NCBI RefSeq assembly: GCF_023195695.1
Contig: NZ_JALPQG010000003.1
Location: 1-64,000, forward strand
Origin: Aliiroseovarius sp. S1339
Lineage (GTDB): Bacteria > Pseudomonadota > Alphaproteobacteria > Rhodobacterales > Rhodobacteraceae
Length of the DNA stretch: 64,000 nucleotides
Direction: 5' to 3'
The translations under genes were made by a program, and so were the position numbers. The notes beneath the pieces are model-generated. The model saw only the letters and a program-made list of their open reading frames with translations, was not told where the DNA came from and ran no database searches. Below are positions 34,724 through 43,076 of the stretch, one piece after another; within the stretch, counting starts at the first letter, position 1; each line of letters begins with the position of its first letter.

Positions 34724-34748
34724 AACGCGCGAACTCTGAATACGTTCC
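34724..34748 (-). promoter_or_regulatory. EcfG-type promoter for PNPOx-like gene
   Basis: Minus strand GGAAC, 16 nt, CGTT, 84 nt upstream of the ATG at 34640. Confidence 0.78.
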
Positions 34749-34775
34749 TAGATCTATCAGGCTTTTTACTTGACC

Positions 34776-34799
34776 GGGGCAGGGCTGTTGCCTGACCCC
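34776..34799 (-). terminator. Hairpin after Crp/Fnr gene
   Basis: Stem GGGGCAGG / CCTGACCCC with one bulged base, directly after the stop codon of the minus-strand Crp/Fnr gene. Confidence 0.5.
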
Positions 34800-35557
34800 T
34801 AGTTTTTATCGCTGCCATGCAGGTCTTCGCGCGGGCCGGGAAACCAACTGACATCCATTTGGGCATGACGATCCTGAAAATCGCACATTTCGGCCATGAC
34901 ATCGGGGGCCAAGATGGTGATCTCGCCTTCCTTGCGCGACACCAACCCCTGTTGTTCCAGCGCAACAAGGCTTTTGCTGACATAGACATTGGTCAATCCG
35001 ATGGTGTCACCGATTTCGGTCTGGTTCAGTGGCAGGCGAAAGCTGGTTTTTTCTGGGTTGGTAATGCGCTGGCGTGCGTCCAGTTCCAGCAGGAAGTAGG
35101 CCAGCTTTTCACGGGCGCTCATCCGACCGATTGCCTTCAGAAGGTCGGTCAGCAGGACTTGATCGCGGACAGCCAAAGTGAACAGCAAAGCGGCGACACG
35201 CGGGGCGTCGGTGAACACGCGGTCCAGATACTGTTTAGGAAAGGGGCACAGAACACCGTCATTTGCTGCGACCAGTGTGTCGCATGCCTTGTTATAGGCG
35301 ATGTCGGCAAAGCCGACGACGTCGCCCGGATGGCAGATCGATACAATCTGTCGACGACCGTCTGGTAAAAGGACGAACGAATAGAACCAGCCGCTTTTAA
35401 CCACGAAAAGTTCATCGGCACTGGTTCCAATATCGCGCACAACGGCGTTGGCGCTGTAGGATTCTTCGTTTTCTTCCAGCCGCGCAAGGATATCCCAAGT
35501 GTCGTCATCAATCTCAACATAGTGTGACAGCTTGCGGTAAAGGCAACTTTCGATCAT
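34799..35557 (-). CDS. Crp/Fnr family transcriptional regulator
   Basis: A 252-residue regulator with an N-terminal cyclic-nucleotide-binding-like domain (about 15-130, FYSFVLLPDGRRQIVSICHPGDVVGF) and a C-terminal helix-turn-helix (about 165-225, LPLNQTEIGDTIGLTNVYVS KSL). No N-terminal cysteine cluster of FNR type is visible, so it is not an oxygen sensor of that kind. Crp-type regulators are common neighbours of light- and stress-related kinases in alphaproteobacteria. It is 50 nt downstream of the LOV kinase gene on the same strand and may be co-transcribed. Confidence 0.9.
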   Translation of the reverse strand: MIESCLYRKLSHYVEIDDDTWDILARLEENEESYSANAVVRDIGTSADELFVVKSGWFYSFVLLPDGRRQIVSICHPGDVVGFADIAYNKACDTLVAANDGVLCPFPKQYLDRVFTDAPRVAALLFTLAVRDQVLLTDLLKAIGRMSAREKLAYFLLELDARQRITNPEKTSFRLPLNQTEIGDTIGLTNVYVSKSLVALEQQGLVSRKEGEITILAPDVMAEMCDFQDRHAQMDVSWFPGPREDLHGSDKN

Positions 35558-35606
35558 GGCACCGTCCTTTGTTCACTGACGATAACAGACACTCCCGCCG
35601 CCACGT

Positions 35607-36626
35607 TCAGTCTTTGTCCTGGCTTTCGTTGGGCATCGTCAACGTAACCGACCTGCCTGCTGCTGTCTGATTTCCGGACAGGGTCGCGGACAGGGTTTTC
35701 GAAATCTGATGCAGGATCTTACCGCCCAACCCCGAGCCCAGCGGATCCGGCTGTGCGGTGGACTTGCCGTGACCATTGTCAGAGATCGTGATATGAATTT
35801 GATTGAAATCCGCATGTCCACTCAAGTTAACTTCGCCGCCGGTCTGCCCAAAGGCATGTTGCATGGCGTTGGTGACCAGTTCGGCAACCATCATGCCCAA
35901 CTGTGTTGCGGTGTCGACGTTCACTTCAACCGGATCAGTTGGAACATCGCTGACAAAACTGACCGTATCATCCAGATCTGTGACGGCTTCGCCGATGGAT
36001 GTCAGATGTGCAAATAGGTCCACCGCAGCCAGTTCGCTAGGTGCTTCGATCCCTTGCTGCATCCCGGCATATAACGTTTGAAGGGACTGAATCCGATTCA
36101 GCACCGCTAACAACCCCTCGTTTTCGCCACTTTCACGCATTTGAAGGCGCACGGATGAATGGATCAAAGACAGGTGGTTCTTTAGCCGGTGGTGCAGCTC
36201 GGACAGGGCAGCGTCGGATTGGCGCTGATTTTCAAGAAGCGTTTCATAGGGGTTATCCTTGATACGCATCTGAACGGCCGTGAACCGCTGTAGTACGCCG
36301 TCATCGTCGCGTATTGGTTTGATTGAAAGCCGGTTCCAGAAAGTGCTGCCATCGGCGCGGCGATTTAAAAGATCTGATGCAATCTGATCGCCGTTGTCGA
36401 TGGCTTCGCGCACACGCGCAATTTCGTTTGTGTCGGTCGCAACATCCTGAAGCAGACGACAGTTCTTGCCGATCAGTTCGTTAGCTTTATAGCCTGTCAG
36501 ATCGCAAAACAGATCATTCACAAAGACCAAAGGGTTATCAGGCAGATTTGGGTCAGTCATACATGCTGCAAAAGGCAGGTCCGACAGATTTTTACGCAAC
36601 CAGGTATCGTCATAAGATTGGGTCAT
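35607..36626 (-). CDS. LOV domain HWE/HisKA_2 histidine kinase
   Basis: Soluble sensor kinase, 339 residues from the ATG at 36626. The N-terminal LOV domain (about 15-122) carries the photoadduct motif GKNCRLLQ with Cys56, and the flavin-contacting Asn88 (LLNRR), Asn98 (FWNRL) and Gln119 (FTAVQ). The kinase part has the HRLKN box with H146 and an ATPase region with GTxxxN-like MMVAELVTNAMQHAFG and DNGHG. It should respond to blue light through FMN. In other alphaproteobacteria LOV-HWE kinases feed the PhyR pathway, whose genes are 10 kb away. Confidence 0.9.
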   Translation of the reverse strand: MTQSYDDTWLRKNLSDLPFAACMTDPNLPDNPLVFVNDLFCDLTGYKANELIGKNCRLLQDVATDTNEIARVREAIDNGDQIASDLLNRRADGSTFWNRLSIKPIRDDDGVLQRFTAVQMRIKDNPYETLLENQRQSDAALSELHHRLKNHLSLIHSSVRLQMRESGENEGLLAVLNRIQSLQTLYAGMQQGIEAPSELAAVDLFAHLTSIGEAVTDLDDTVSFVSDVPTDPVEVNVDTATQLGMMVAELVTNAMQHAFGQTGGEVNLSGHADFNQIHITISDNGHGKSTAQPDPLGSGLGGKILHQISKTLSATLSGNQTAAGRSVTLTMPNESQDKD

Positions 36627-37125
36627 TTCGCGGCCAGTTCCGGTTTTAAACATCCAACCTAGTCCAACGACAGACGGAGAGCATTAAAATAGATTAAGGT
36701 TTGCCGTCAACCGCACTGAGCAACCTCACTATTGTAGTCTATTTTGAACCTTAGTGCATGATTTTCGCTTGGTCCATTGGGGCGATGGCTTCCTGGGCGG
36801 GCAGGCGAAAGCCCACAACACAATGGGGTCGATTAGTGTTGTTATGGTTCCTCTTGCTTTTGATAATGGTTTTGGCCGTACGCAGTGGGCACGAGGTCTT
36901 GCTGTTGAGCAATTCGTTCCTCATTCGGCCCTCTGAAGCTCTCGAAACAGGCGTTACTCCCTAGGCGACCGTGGCTTGATGTATGCCATTAACGCTCCAA
37001 CAGCTTTGATTCAGTATCTATCGACGTAGGCGATCAACTCTGTCCGGATTGCGGACATCGACAGTATAGGCAAGCAGGGGTGATTTGCTTGGGGATAGAA
37101 ATTCTCAGTCGTTGCCAGCACGGCC
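36627..37125. other. Intergenic region at left edge of mobile segment
   Basis: No firm gene. One plus frame (36758-36964, 68 residues) has a long hydrophobic stretch (WGRLVLLWFLLLLIMVLAV) and could be a small membrane protein or a truncated gene, but has no clear ribosome site. GC content drops compared with the stress island, which fits a boundary of acquired DNA. Confidence 0.45.
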
Positions 37126-37644
37126 CTAGCTGGACCCGCTAGTTTCCTGAACCTCCTCATTCTTATCACTAACAAGCATCGGCAACCACATCTGAGGTGG
37201 AACAGGTATTCGATTTGCTCTGCTTGACATTAGCAGAATTGGCCAAAGACCTGTCTTAATGCAGCTGAGATCATCGAAGACATTTGCAGAGGCGGCGGCT
37301 GTTTGAAGTTCTTGCAATAGTGAATACTGATCGATCTTTTCGAGATCCGGCACTTTCAAGCCGCTGATAACAGAGCCGGTATCCGTTTCCCCAACGTAAA
37401 TTGCGTCTTCGCTGCTTTCTTCCGGAATCCAGAGCTGCAAAGTACAGTGAGGCAACTCATCCCTGTGGAGTTGGTGCAGCACGGACAATGTTTCAGGAAG
37501 CCCTAGGCCTTCCAGCCAACTTGCGATCAGCGGCATGAGAACACTAACTGCAGTAGCTTCTTTCAAGTACTCTTCCGATTGTTCAGCCGGATGTTCAAGA
37601 GGTACTGAGTACTCGCCAAAAACGGACAGGTAGGATGTGTTCAT
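37126..37644 (-). CDS. Hypothetical protein, unknown
   Basis: A 172-residue acidic protein from the ATG at 37644 (a start at 37674 would add 10 residues). It has no signal peptide, membrane helix or motif that I recognise; it contains an acidic segment WIPEESSEDAIYVGETDTGS and several Leu-rich helices. It lies alone between the stress island and the IS remnant, in DNA of lower GC, so it is probably acquired. Confidence 0.5.
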   Translation of the reverse strand: MNTSYLSVFGEYSVPLEHPAEQSEEYLKEATAVSVLMPLIASWLEGLGLPETLSVLHQLHRDELPHCTLQLWIPEESSEDAIYVGETDTGSVISGLKVPDLEKIDQYSLLQELQTAAASANVFDDLSCIKTGLWPILLMSSRANRIPVPPQMWLPMLVSDKNEEVQETSGSS

Positions 37645-37674
37645 GAGTACAGATGCATGCCAGCGCTGTGACAA

Positions 37675-38260
37675 CTGAGTTAGCCAACCACAAATTTCAG
37701 GGAAGCGTTCTTACACCCTTGCGGCGACTCTATCCAAACTCGGCCATCACAGATGTCCGCTTTGTTGATAAAACAGAAAACGTTTCGCAAACTCAGCGAA
37801 GGTCCGGATTCCGCCCATTCTGTTCTCTAATCCGTCAATACGGGTTTCCAAATATCGTATTGTGATGTCAGAGGTTGCCTTTGTTCTCTTCGAACTCTTG
37901 GGTTCATAATGGGGTTGGCTGGTTGTGGGTCGGCAAGGTGGAAACCGCAATCATACCGTTGGTCTTGGTTGTGGCTACAGAATCGACGCCGTGTCTCACG
38001 CCCTCCCTCGGGCATCGTCCCAGATGGGAATTTTGATTTGGAATCCTCGTGATTGTCGCTCTGGTGATCCTTATGCGAACTGGAATTCGGTTTGGTCGCG
38101 CATTATCGCGTGCAGGATGATAGCGCGGCGTCTGGCGAGGGCCACACGTGCCTTCCTCATTGTTGAGCGCGCACCAATCGCAAGCGCCCATTCCTTCTAT
38201 TTGAGCGGGCCAGCATACCTCGTCAGCATGACATTGGCCGCCTCGTACAGGACCGTTCGG
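37675..38260. other. Non-coding stretch before IS3 remnant
   Basis: Open frames on both strands (for example 37904-38191 minus) overlap here, but none has a convincing ribosome site or family pattern. It probably holds IS end sequences and fusion debris, since the IS3 homology begins abruptly near 38261. Confidence 0.4.
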
Positions 38261-38701
38261 ACCCTGACCGACACGCTCGACTTGGCGCTTGAGGCGTCAG
38301 GATGTGATCAGGTCCACGTCGTTCATAAACCACGGCTGCTAAGCGACAACGGATCTAGCTACGTCTCGGGCGATCTGGCTGAATGGTTGCAGAACAAGGG
38401 TATGAAGCATTCCCGTGGTGCGCCGTATCATCCCCAGACACAGGGCAAAACTGAGCGATGGCATCAAACATTGAAGAACCGCATTCTGCTGGAAAGCTAC
38501 TTCCTGCCCGGTGACCTCGAAGCCCAAATCGAAGCCTTCGTCGACCACTATAACCACCAGCGCTACCACGAGAGCCTGAACAACGTCACACCCGCCGATG
38601 TCTACTTTGGGCGCGATAAAACTATTCTAAAGCAACGAGAAAGGATCAAACGAAAGACACTCGAACAGCGGCGCTTGCATCACCGCCAGCACGCTGCATA
38701 G
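38261..38701 (+). pseudogene. IS3-family transposase OrfB, C-terminal fragment
   Basis: From about TLTDTLDLALEASGCDQVHV onward the frame is a clear IS3-family integrase core: LLSDNGSSYVSGDLAEWLQ (second Asp), PYHPQTQGKTERWHQTLKNR (the final Glu) and the end RRLHHRQHAA. The first catalytic Asp and all upstream parts are missing. It is of the same IS type as the OrfA remnant at 6813-6974. Confidence 0.88.
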
Positions 38702-38731
38702 TCAAACCAACCAGATGAGCCGAACTCTCTC

Positions 38732-38965
38732 TTAGATTACGCCGCCTTTGGTGCCAAAAACCCTCACGACGGACAGGTCTGCGGCGGGTTTGCGGTTGGC
38801 AGCAGTTTCTCGAGCGATGGTCTCGGCCAGTCGAAGATCCAAGATCTTCCTCAACTTAGCCTTGTCTGCCGGTGGTGTGAATTTCGGCACATGGTACGGC
38901 TCTGGTGGCCCAATGAACTGGTCCCGCTCGGCTCTGATATCATCAAATGTCGAACGTTTCGTCAT
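38732..38965 (-). CDS. Small hypothetical protein
   Basis: A 77-residue charged frame (MTKRSTFDDIRAERDQFIGP then AKLRKILDLRLAETIARETA). No known motif; composition is plausible for a real soluble protein, and the frame lies between two mobile-element genes. It could be a small regulator or an antitoxin-like protein, but nothing shows this directly. Confidence 0.35.
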   Translation of the reverse strand: MTKRSTFDDIRAERDQFIGPPEPYHVPKFTPPADKAKLRKILDLRLAETIARETAANRKPAADLSVVRVFGTKGGVI

Positions 38966-39107
38966 GTGGCATTCCAGATGGGTGTGCTTCGCTTAATCAG
39001 CGCATGCTACACGAAATTAGCAAGTTCTTCCATGAATGTTCCAGTATCATTGATGAATCACAGCATGGTATCTACCTAAAGTAATACGCTTCAGATATCA
39101 GCAGCGC

Positions 39108-39677
39108 ATGACACGACATTTCTCTAGCAAGACAGACGAACGGATCCACTGGCTTACTCTGTTTTTGAAGCTGCCTGCCGAAGGAATCGCAACCCATTTC
39201 CCGACGGAAGCCGCCTGTGGGGCCCGAATTGAGCGGATACGGTGGCCGGATGGGCCAAGCTGTCCCTCGTGCTCGGGAAAAAATATTGCTCTTCCCACGA
39301 CGCGAAAACCCTTCCGTTGTAGGAATTGCAACAAGCAGTTTACCGTCACATCTGGAACGTTTCTTCACGGCCGGCGGCTTAGCTTACAGAAGTATTTCCA
39401 GCTGGCAGCCGAGATCATTGAGCGCGAGATAAAGGGCTCCAGTCTAACCGGACATGGGATCAAGGACACCTATGGTATCGCGTATGCTACAGCGGTCAGG
39501 GTGAAGCAGACCATCACCGATGAATTGTCATCCGAGGACGGTGGTCTCATGGGCCGCTCTATATGCGTAGGTGAATTGGCCAGACCGCAAGATATTGGGC
39601 TTAATTCGGAAGATCATCTAATATCGTTGCTAGGCGAGCTGCAACGTCGGCGCTGGCAATCACTCGGATTTGAGTAA
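39108..39677 (+). CDS. IS1595-like zinc-ribbon protein without DDE domain
   Basis: A 189-residue protein whose first 110 residues look like the N-terminal zinc-ribbon part of IS1595-family transposases: CPSCSGKNIAL..FRCRNCNKQFTVTSGT, followed by a helical region (LQKYFQLAAEIIEREIKGSS). The catalytic ISXO2-like domain that should follow is absent; the protein ends QRRRWQSLGFE. It is either a truncated transposase or a stand-alone DNA-binding protein. It is on the same strand as, and 446 nt before, the TnsA-like gene. Confidence 0.65.
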   Translation: MTRHFSSKTDERIHWLTLFLKLPAEGIATHFPTEAACGARIERIRWPDGPSCPSCSGKNIALPTTRKPFRCRNCNKQFTVTSGTFLHGRRLSLQKYFQLAAEIIEREIKGSSLTGHGIKDTYGIAYATAVRVKQTITDELSSEDGGLMGRSICVGELARPQDIGLNSEDHLISLLGELQRRRWQSLGFE

Positions 39678-40122
39678 AGTAGACAGTGTATCCACACTCT
39701 AGATTTCGAATTCGCTCCAAAGCCCTTTCGGAACTAAAATCTTCCTCCTAATTCATCAACAACCGACGACGCCGAGCTCGATTGCTGGCGGGAAAAACGT
39801 CGGTTCGCGATCAGAGTTGGTGCCTGTTTGGCATGCGAATTTAGGAAGGAGCATGAAAGCTAACACGCTGAAATAAAATAATATTTGACTCAGCTCACAA
39901 CGCGATAAAAGTTGTTGGTCGAGTTCGTCTTTTCGGTAACCTGGTTGGTTCCGAGGACGAAAGAAAAACGGCGCGCCCGAAAGCGCGCCATCAAGGTGGG
40001 GCAGATCGCCCTCTATCTCTTGCCAACCTAGAGGCCGCGAACGGCCCAGGCAAGCGCGATCTCCGTCTCACGAAAAAGAAACAAAGACCTCGATTGCACC
40101 CGCTTTCGAGCAAGGAGAAGTT
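39678..40122. other. Non-coding region before tnsA-like gene
   Basis: Contains the likely promoter and perhaps the left end of the TnsABC element. Two inverted repeats are visible: AACCGACG (39761-39768) / CGTCGGTT (39798-39805), and a tight hairpin GGCGCGC (39970-39976) / GCGCGCC (39983-39989). No inverted copy of the right-end repeats was found. Confidence 0.5.
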
Positions 40123-40854
40123 ATGCCTTATCAGCAGGATTGGGACACATCGCTTGGCGAACAGGAAAAACAGCCGGCACTAGAGGTAGGTCCTGTGCAT
40201 GGTGTGCTGCCCTTCGATGGGTATCGCAACCCGCTGACGCGCAGTTCTACCGCACACCGTATTTCGATGGCCATTGCCACCCCGGCGACCAAGGGTCAGC
40301 GGAAGATCTATCATTTCGATGGCGAGCGCGAGATGGCCGTCGGTTTGGAGGCACTATTGTCACCTGAGCTGTATGCCTTGGAGGTCCAGCTGCCCCCGGT
40401 GAGGTATTCTGGATCGAATGGCAAAGCGCACTTCCATAGCTTCGACCTTCGGATCACATTTCGGGATGGGTATCGCCGTGCGGTTTTCGTGAGAAACGGA
40501 ACGAGCCTGAAAAAGCAGAAAACCCAAGACGAAATCAAGGCGATCTTTGCAGCAACACCAAAGTCTTTCGCGGATGATAAGGTCGTCGTAAATGGCGACG
40601 GCTACACACAGGCCTTCCGGGACAACCTTCTTCGGATTTGGTATGCAACAGAAGCTAAGGACGCAGCCGTCGATGCCTACGTTTTGGACCGAGCGAGAAG
40701 AACCCCATTCTGGCTCATGCAGGATCTCATTGCTCAGTGTGACATCCATCCTGGTAAGGCTTTTGATGCGATCCTCAGACTGATTGGTCAGCGTCTGCTC
40801 GCGGCCAATCATCACCTAGCGATCTGCCATAACTCCCGGATTTGGATCGCCTGA
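40123..40854 (+). CDS. TnsA-like endonuclease
   Basis: A 243-residue protein at the place and of the size of TnsA, which cuts the 5' ends of the transposon. The nuclease core seems to be EREMAVGLEALLSPELYALE, HSFDLRITFRDG and RRAVFVRNG. The Asp of FDL fits the PD-(D/E)xK fold, but the usual ExK (or QxK) step appears as FVRN, with Arg for the catalytic Lys, so activity is uncertain. AAGGAG lies before the ATG. Its stop and the start of the next gene share a base (TGATG). Confidence 0.7.
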   Translation: MPYQQDWDTSLGEQEKQPALEVGPVHGVLPFDGYRNPLTRSSTAHRISMAIATPATKGQRKIYHFDGEREMAVGLEALLSPELYALEVQLPPVRYSGSNGKAHFHSFDLRITFRDGYRRAVFVRNGTSLKKQKTQDEIKAIFAATPKSFADDKVVVNGDGYTQAFRDNLLRIWYATEAKDAAVDAYVLDRARRTPFWLMQDLIAQCDIHPGKAFDAILRLIGQRLLAANHHLAICHNSRIWIA

Positions 40855-43076
40855 TGGCATCCAAGCCGATCTATAAGGTCCCCCAGGGCTCCGAACTGAT
40901 CCTCGATCAGCGTCGTTGGCGCGTGGTGGGCAAGGATCGGGACGGCTATGCCGTGGAATGCAATGAAGACGGCGAATGCCTGACGCTTTCCTTTGAGCGC
41001 GTCGACAATGCGATTGCCGCGAAAGACGCTCAACTCATCACGCCCAAAATGGCGGAGAGCAGGAAGAAGCTGCTTGAATTCACGGGCGGCATTGAGCGAG
41101 TCGAACAGCTGCCACAGGCAGAGCGTCATGATGTCCGAGCGCGCCTCGGGATTATGGTGGCAATGGATAAACTCGAAGAAGAAGGTGTCAAACTCACTCA
41201 GCGCTACCTCAGCCGACGTGACGTCCGTCAACGTCTTCGCCATCTCGCAATTGAGCTGTCCGGTGAGAAAAATCTCTTCCGTGATGCCCATATCGGAAGT
41301 GCATCACTTCCACATGTACTGCCCAAGGGGCGGAAGCTTCAGGAAATGCGCCGGACGTTTCAAACGTTTGATCGCAATCCCGTGGTGCTGATGCGGCGTC
41401 ATCACAAGAAGGGTTGGCAGAAGGGTCGTAGTCGTCTCTGTCTGCTTGGCGAACAGTTCATAGACTACGTGCTGAACTGCTTTTGCGATCCTCGACAGGT
41501 CAAACTTGGTAAGTTGTATAAAGGTGCCAAATCAAAATTCAATGTACCGGAGGATGCCGTTTTATCTGGCTTCGAATTCCCGTCTATCGTGACGGTAAGG
41601 AAACGGGCTGCTGCCCTGGACAAGCTTATTAAAGAGATCGGTCAGAACGGGCATCGATATGCTAGGAACAAATATGGCGCGGGCTCCACAAACATTCGTG
41701 CCCTGAAGTATGGAGAATATTGCGCGACTGACCAGATGTATCTGTCGATCTTTACGAACTCCAAAGGAGAAGAAGAGTTCAAAAAGATCGAAGCGGATAA
41801 AGAGGGCACACCTCTTAAGGCTGGGGAAATCCGCAGGCTCTGGTTGTTTTACATGATCGATGTCGCGACACGTATGCCGCTTGCTTGGCTGCTGGCAGAC
41901 ACGGCGGACGCCGATCACCAGAATAAACTTCTTCGAATGGCTATGCGTGTCAAAACGCGGGAAAAGGTTCGTTACGAATGCGAACATGACCCCGCGCCAC
42001 CTGTGAAACCGAAAATGGTCAGATCAGACAATGGCACTGCTGCCCGCAATGCAGACATGTACGCCAGCCAGCTGGGAATGGGCATCAACATCATGACCGG
42101 GCGAGCCTATAACTCGGTCGACAACTCTTATGCCGAGCGAGCCCTTGCTCCTGTGCAATGGAAATTGCTGAATTTTCTCCCTGGTTACACGGGGAGCCGT
42201 CCAGGCGAGCTTAATGGCTATGACGGGCAAAAGAACGCAGAGATTACGCCCGACGATCTGATGGGCAGGATCACACGCTTTTTTGTCGATGAAGTTCCTC
42301 ACAGTGAGCATAAAGGTACCGGCATGAATCGAGCAACTCCTAAGCAAAAGCTTGATGAGACGATTGAAATGTATGGCGGTATCGATGCTCCCGATCCAGA
42401 AATGATCCGCCTTCATTTCGGTGAAAAAGCGACGGCAACCACCACGTCGGAAGGCGTCAGAATTTTCAATATTCCGTATAACTCTACGGCATTGCAGAAG
42501 TTTGCGGCAGGCGATGCGAAGAAGGTCACTGTGTGTCTGGACCCAGACGACCTTCGGCACGTGACTATTCTTAACGAAGAAAACACAGATGTTATCACCG
42601 CGGACCTTAGGATGACGGTCTTCGCCGACCTTACCTTGGAGGAGGCGATTACCGACATGCGCTCCGCCGTCGAGGCGAACCCTGAGAAGCGCGCGCTTCA
42701 CAATGAGCATTTGAAAGCCGCGCGCGCGCGCCGGGTGAAAGAGTCCGGGTTCTTCCCAGACTCCAATCTGCCCTCGTCATACACGAGGATCGAAGAGCTT
42801 CGCAGGCAGGCTGATCAGATGGCTCATGTCGAGTGCATCTCAATGGTCCGCACCGGGCCGACAATCGCCCCGGGCAGCATCATGGACAGATCTTCTACAA
42901 CTTCGCCCATGATCTCGGATGCCCCTCAGCAGGGAGAAAATATGAGCTCTGGAAATGCCGAACCTCACTCTACTTCTTCGCAAACCCCTTCCCGCACCCA
43001 AGAAGCAGCTACGGATACCACACTAGAAACCCAAGCGGTCCGCACCTTTAAACCTATCACGGAGAGTAAACTATGA
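40854..43076 (+). CDS. TnsB-like DDE transposase
   Basis: A 740-residue transposase of the Mu/TniA/TnsB type: N-terminal DNA-binding helices, a DDE integrase core with Asp in YCATDQMYLSIF, Asp in MVRSDNGTAA and Glu in SYAERALAPVQ, and a Mu-transposase C-terminal beta-barrel (about 520-600). The last 90 residues are Ser/Thr/Pro-rich and probably bind the TnsC-like partner. The ATG at 40854 is preferred over a TTG at 40842 because of the TGATG coupling. Confidence 0.88.
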   Translation: MASKPIYKVPQGSELILDQRRWRVVGKDRDGYAVECNEDGECLTLSFERVDNAIAAKDAQLITPKMAESRKKLLEFTGGIERVEQLPQAERHDVRARLGIMVAMDKLEEEGVKLTQRYLSRRDVRQRLRHLAIELSGEKNLFRDAHIGSASLPHVLPKGRKLQEMRRTFQTFDRNPVVLMRRHHKKGWQKGRSRLCLLGEQFIDYVLNCFCDPRQVKLGKLYKGAKSKFNVPEDAVLSGFEFPSIVTVRKRAAALDKLIKEIGQNGHRYARNKYGAGSTNIRALKYGEYCATDQMYLSIFTNSKGEEEFKKIEADKEGTPLKAGEIRRLWLFYMIDVATRMPLAWLLADTADADHQNKLLRMAMRVKTREKVRYECEHDPAPPVKPKMVRSDNGTAARNADMYASQLGMGINIMTGRAYNSVDNSYAERALAPVQWKLLNFLPGYTGSRPGELNGYDGQKNAEITPDDLMGRITRFFVDEVPHSEHKGTGMNRATPKQKLDETIEMYGGIDAPDPEMIRLHFGEKATATTTSEGVRIFNIPYNSTALQKFAAGDAKKVTVCLDPDDLRHVTILNEENTDVITADLRMTVFADLTLEEAITDMRSAVEANPEKRALHNEHLKAARARRVKESGFFPDSNLPSSYTRIEELRRQADQMAHVECISMVRTGPTIAPGSIMDRSSTTSPMISDAPQQGENMSSGNAEPHSTSSQTPSRTQEAATDTTLETQAVRTFKPITESKL

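Noticed and set aside
36660-36760. Left end of the TnsABC element
   Set aside because: CACTATTG here recalls the right-end repeats, but orientation is direct rather than inverted and the match is short.
37904-38191. 95-residue minus-strand frame rich in Arg/Thr/Pro
   Set aside because: Looks like a spurious frame in IS-flanking DNA; no motif and no ribosome site.
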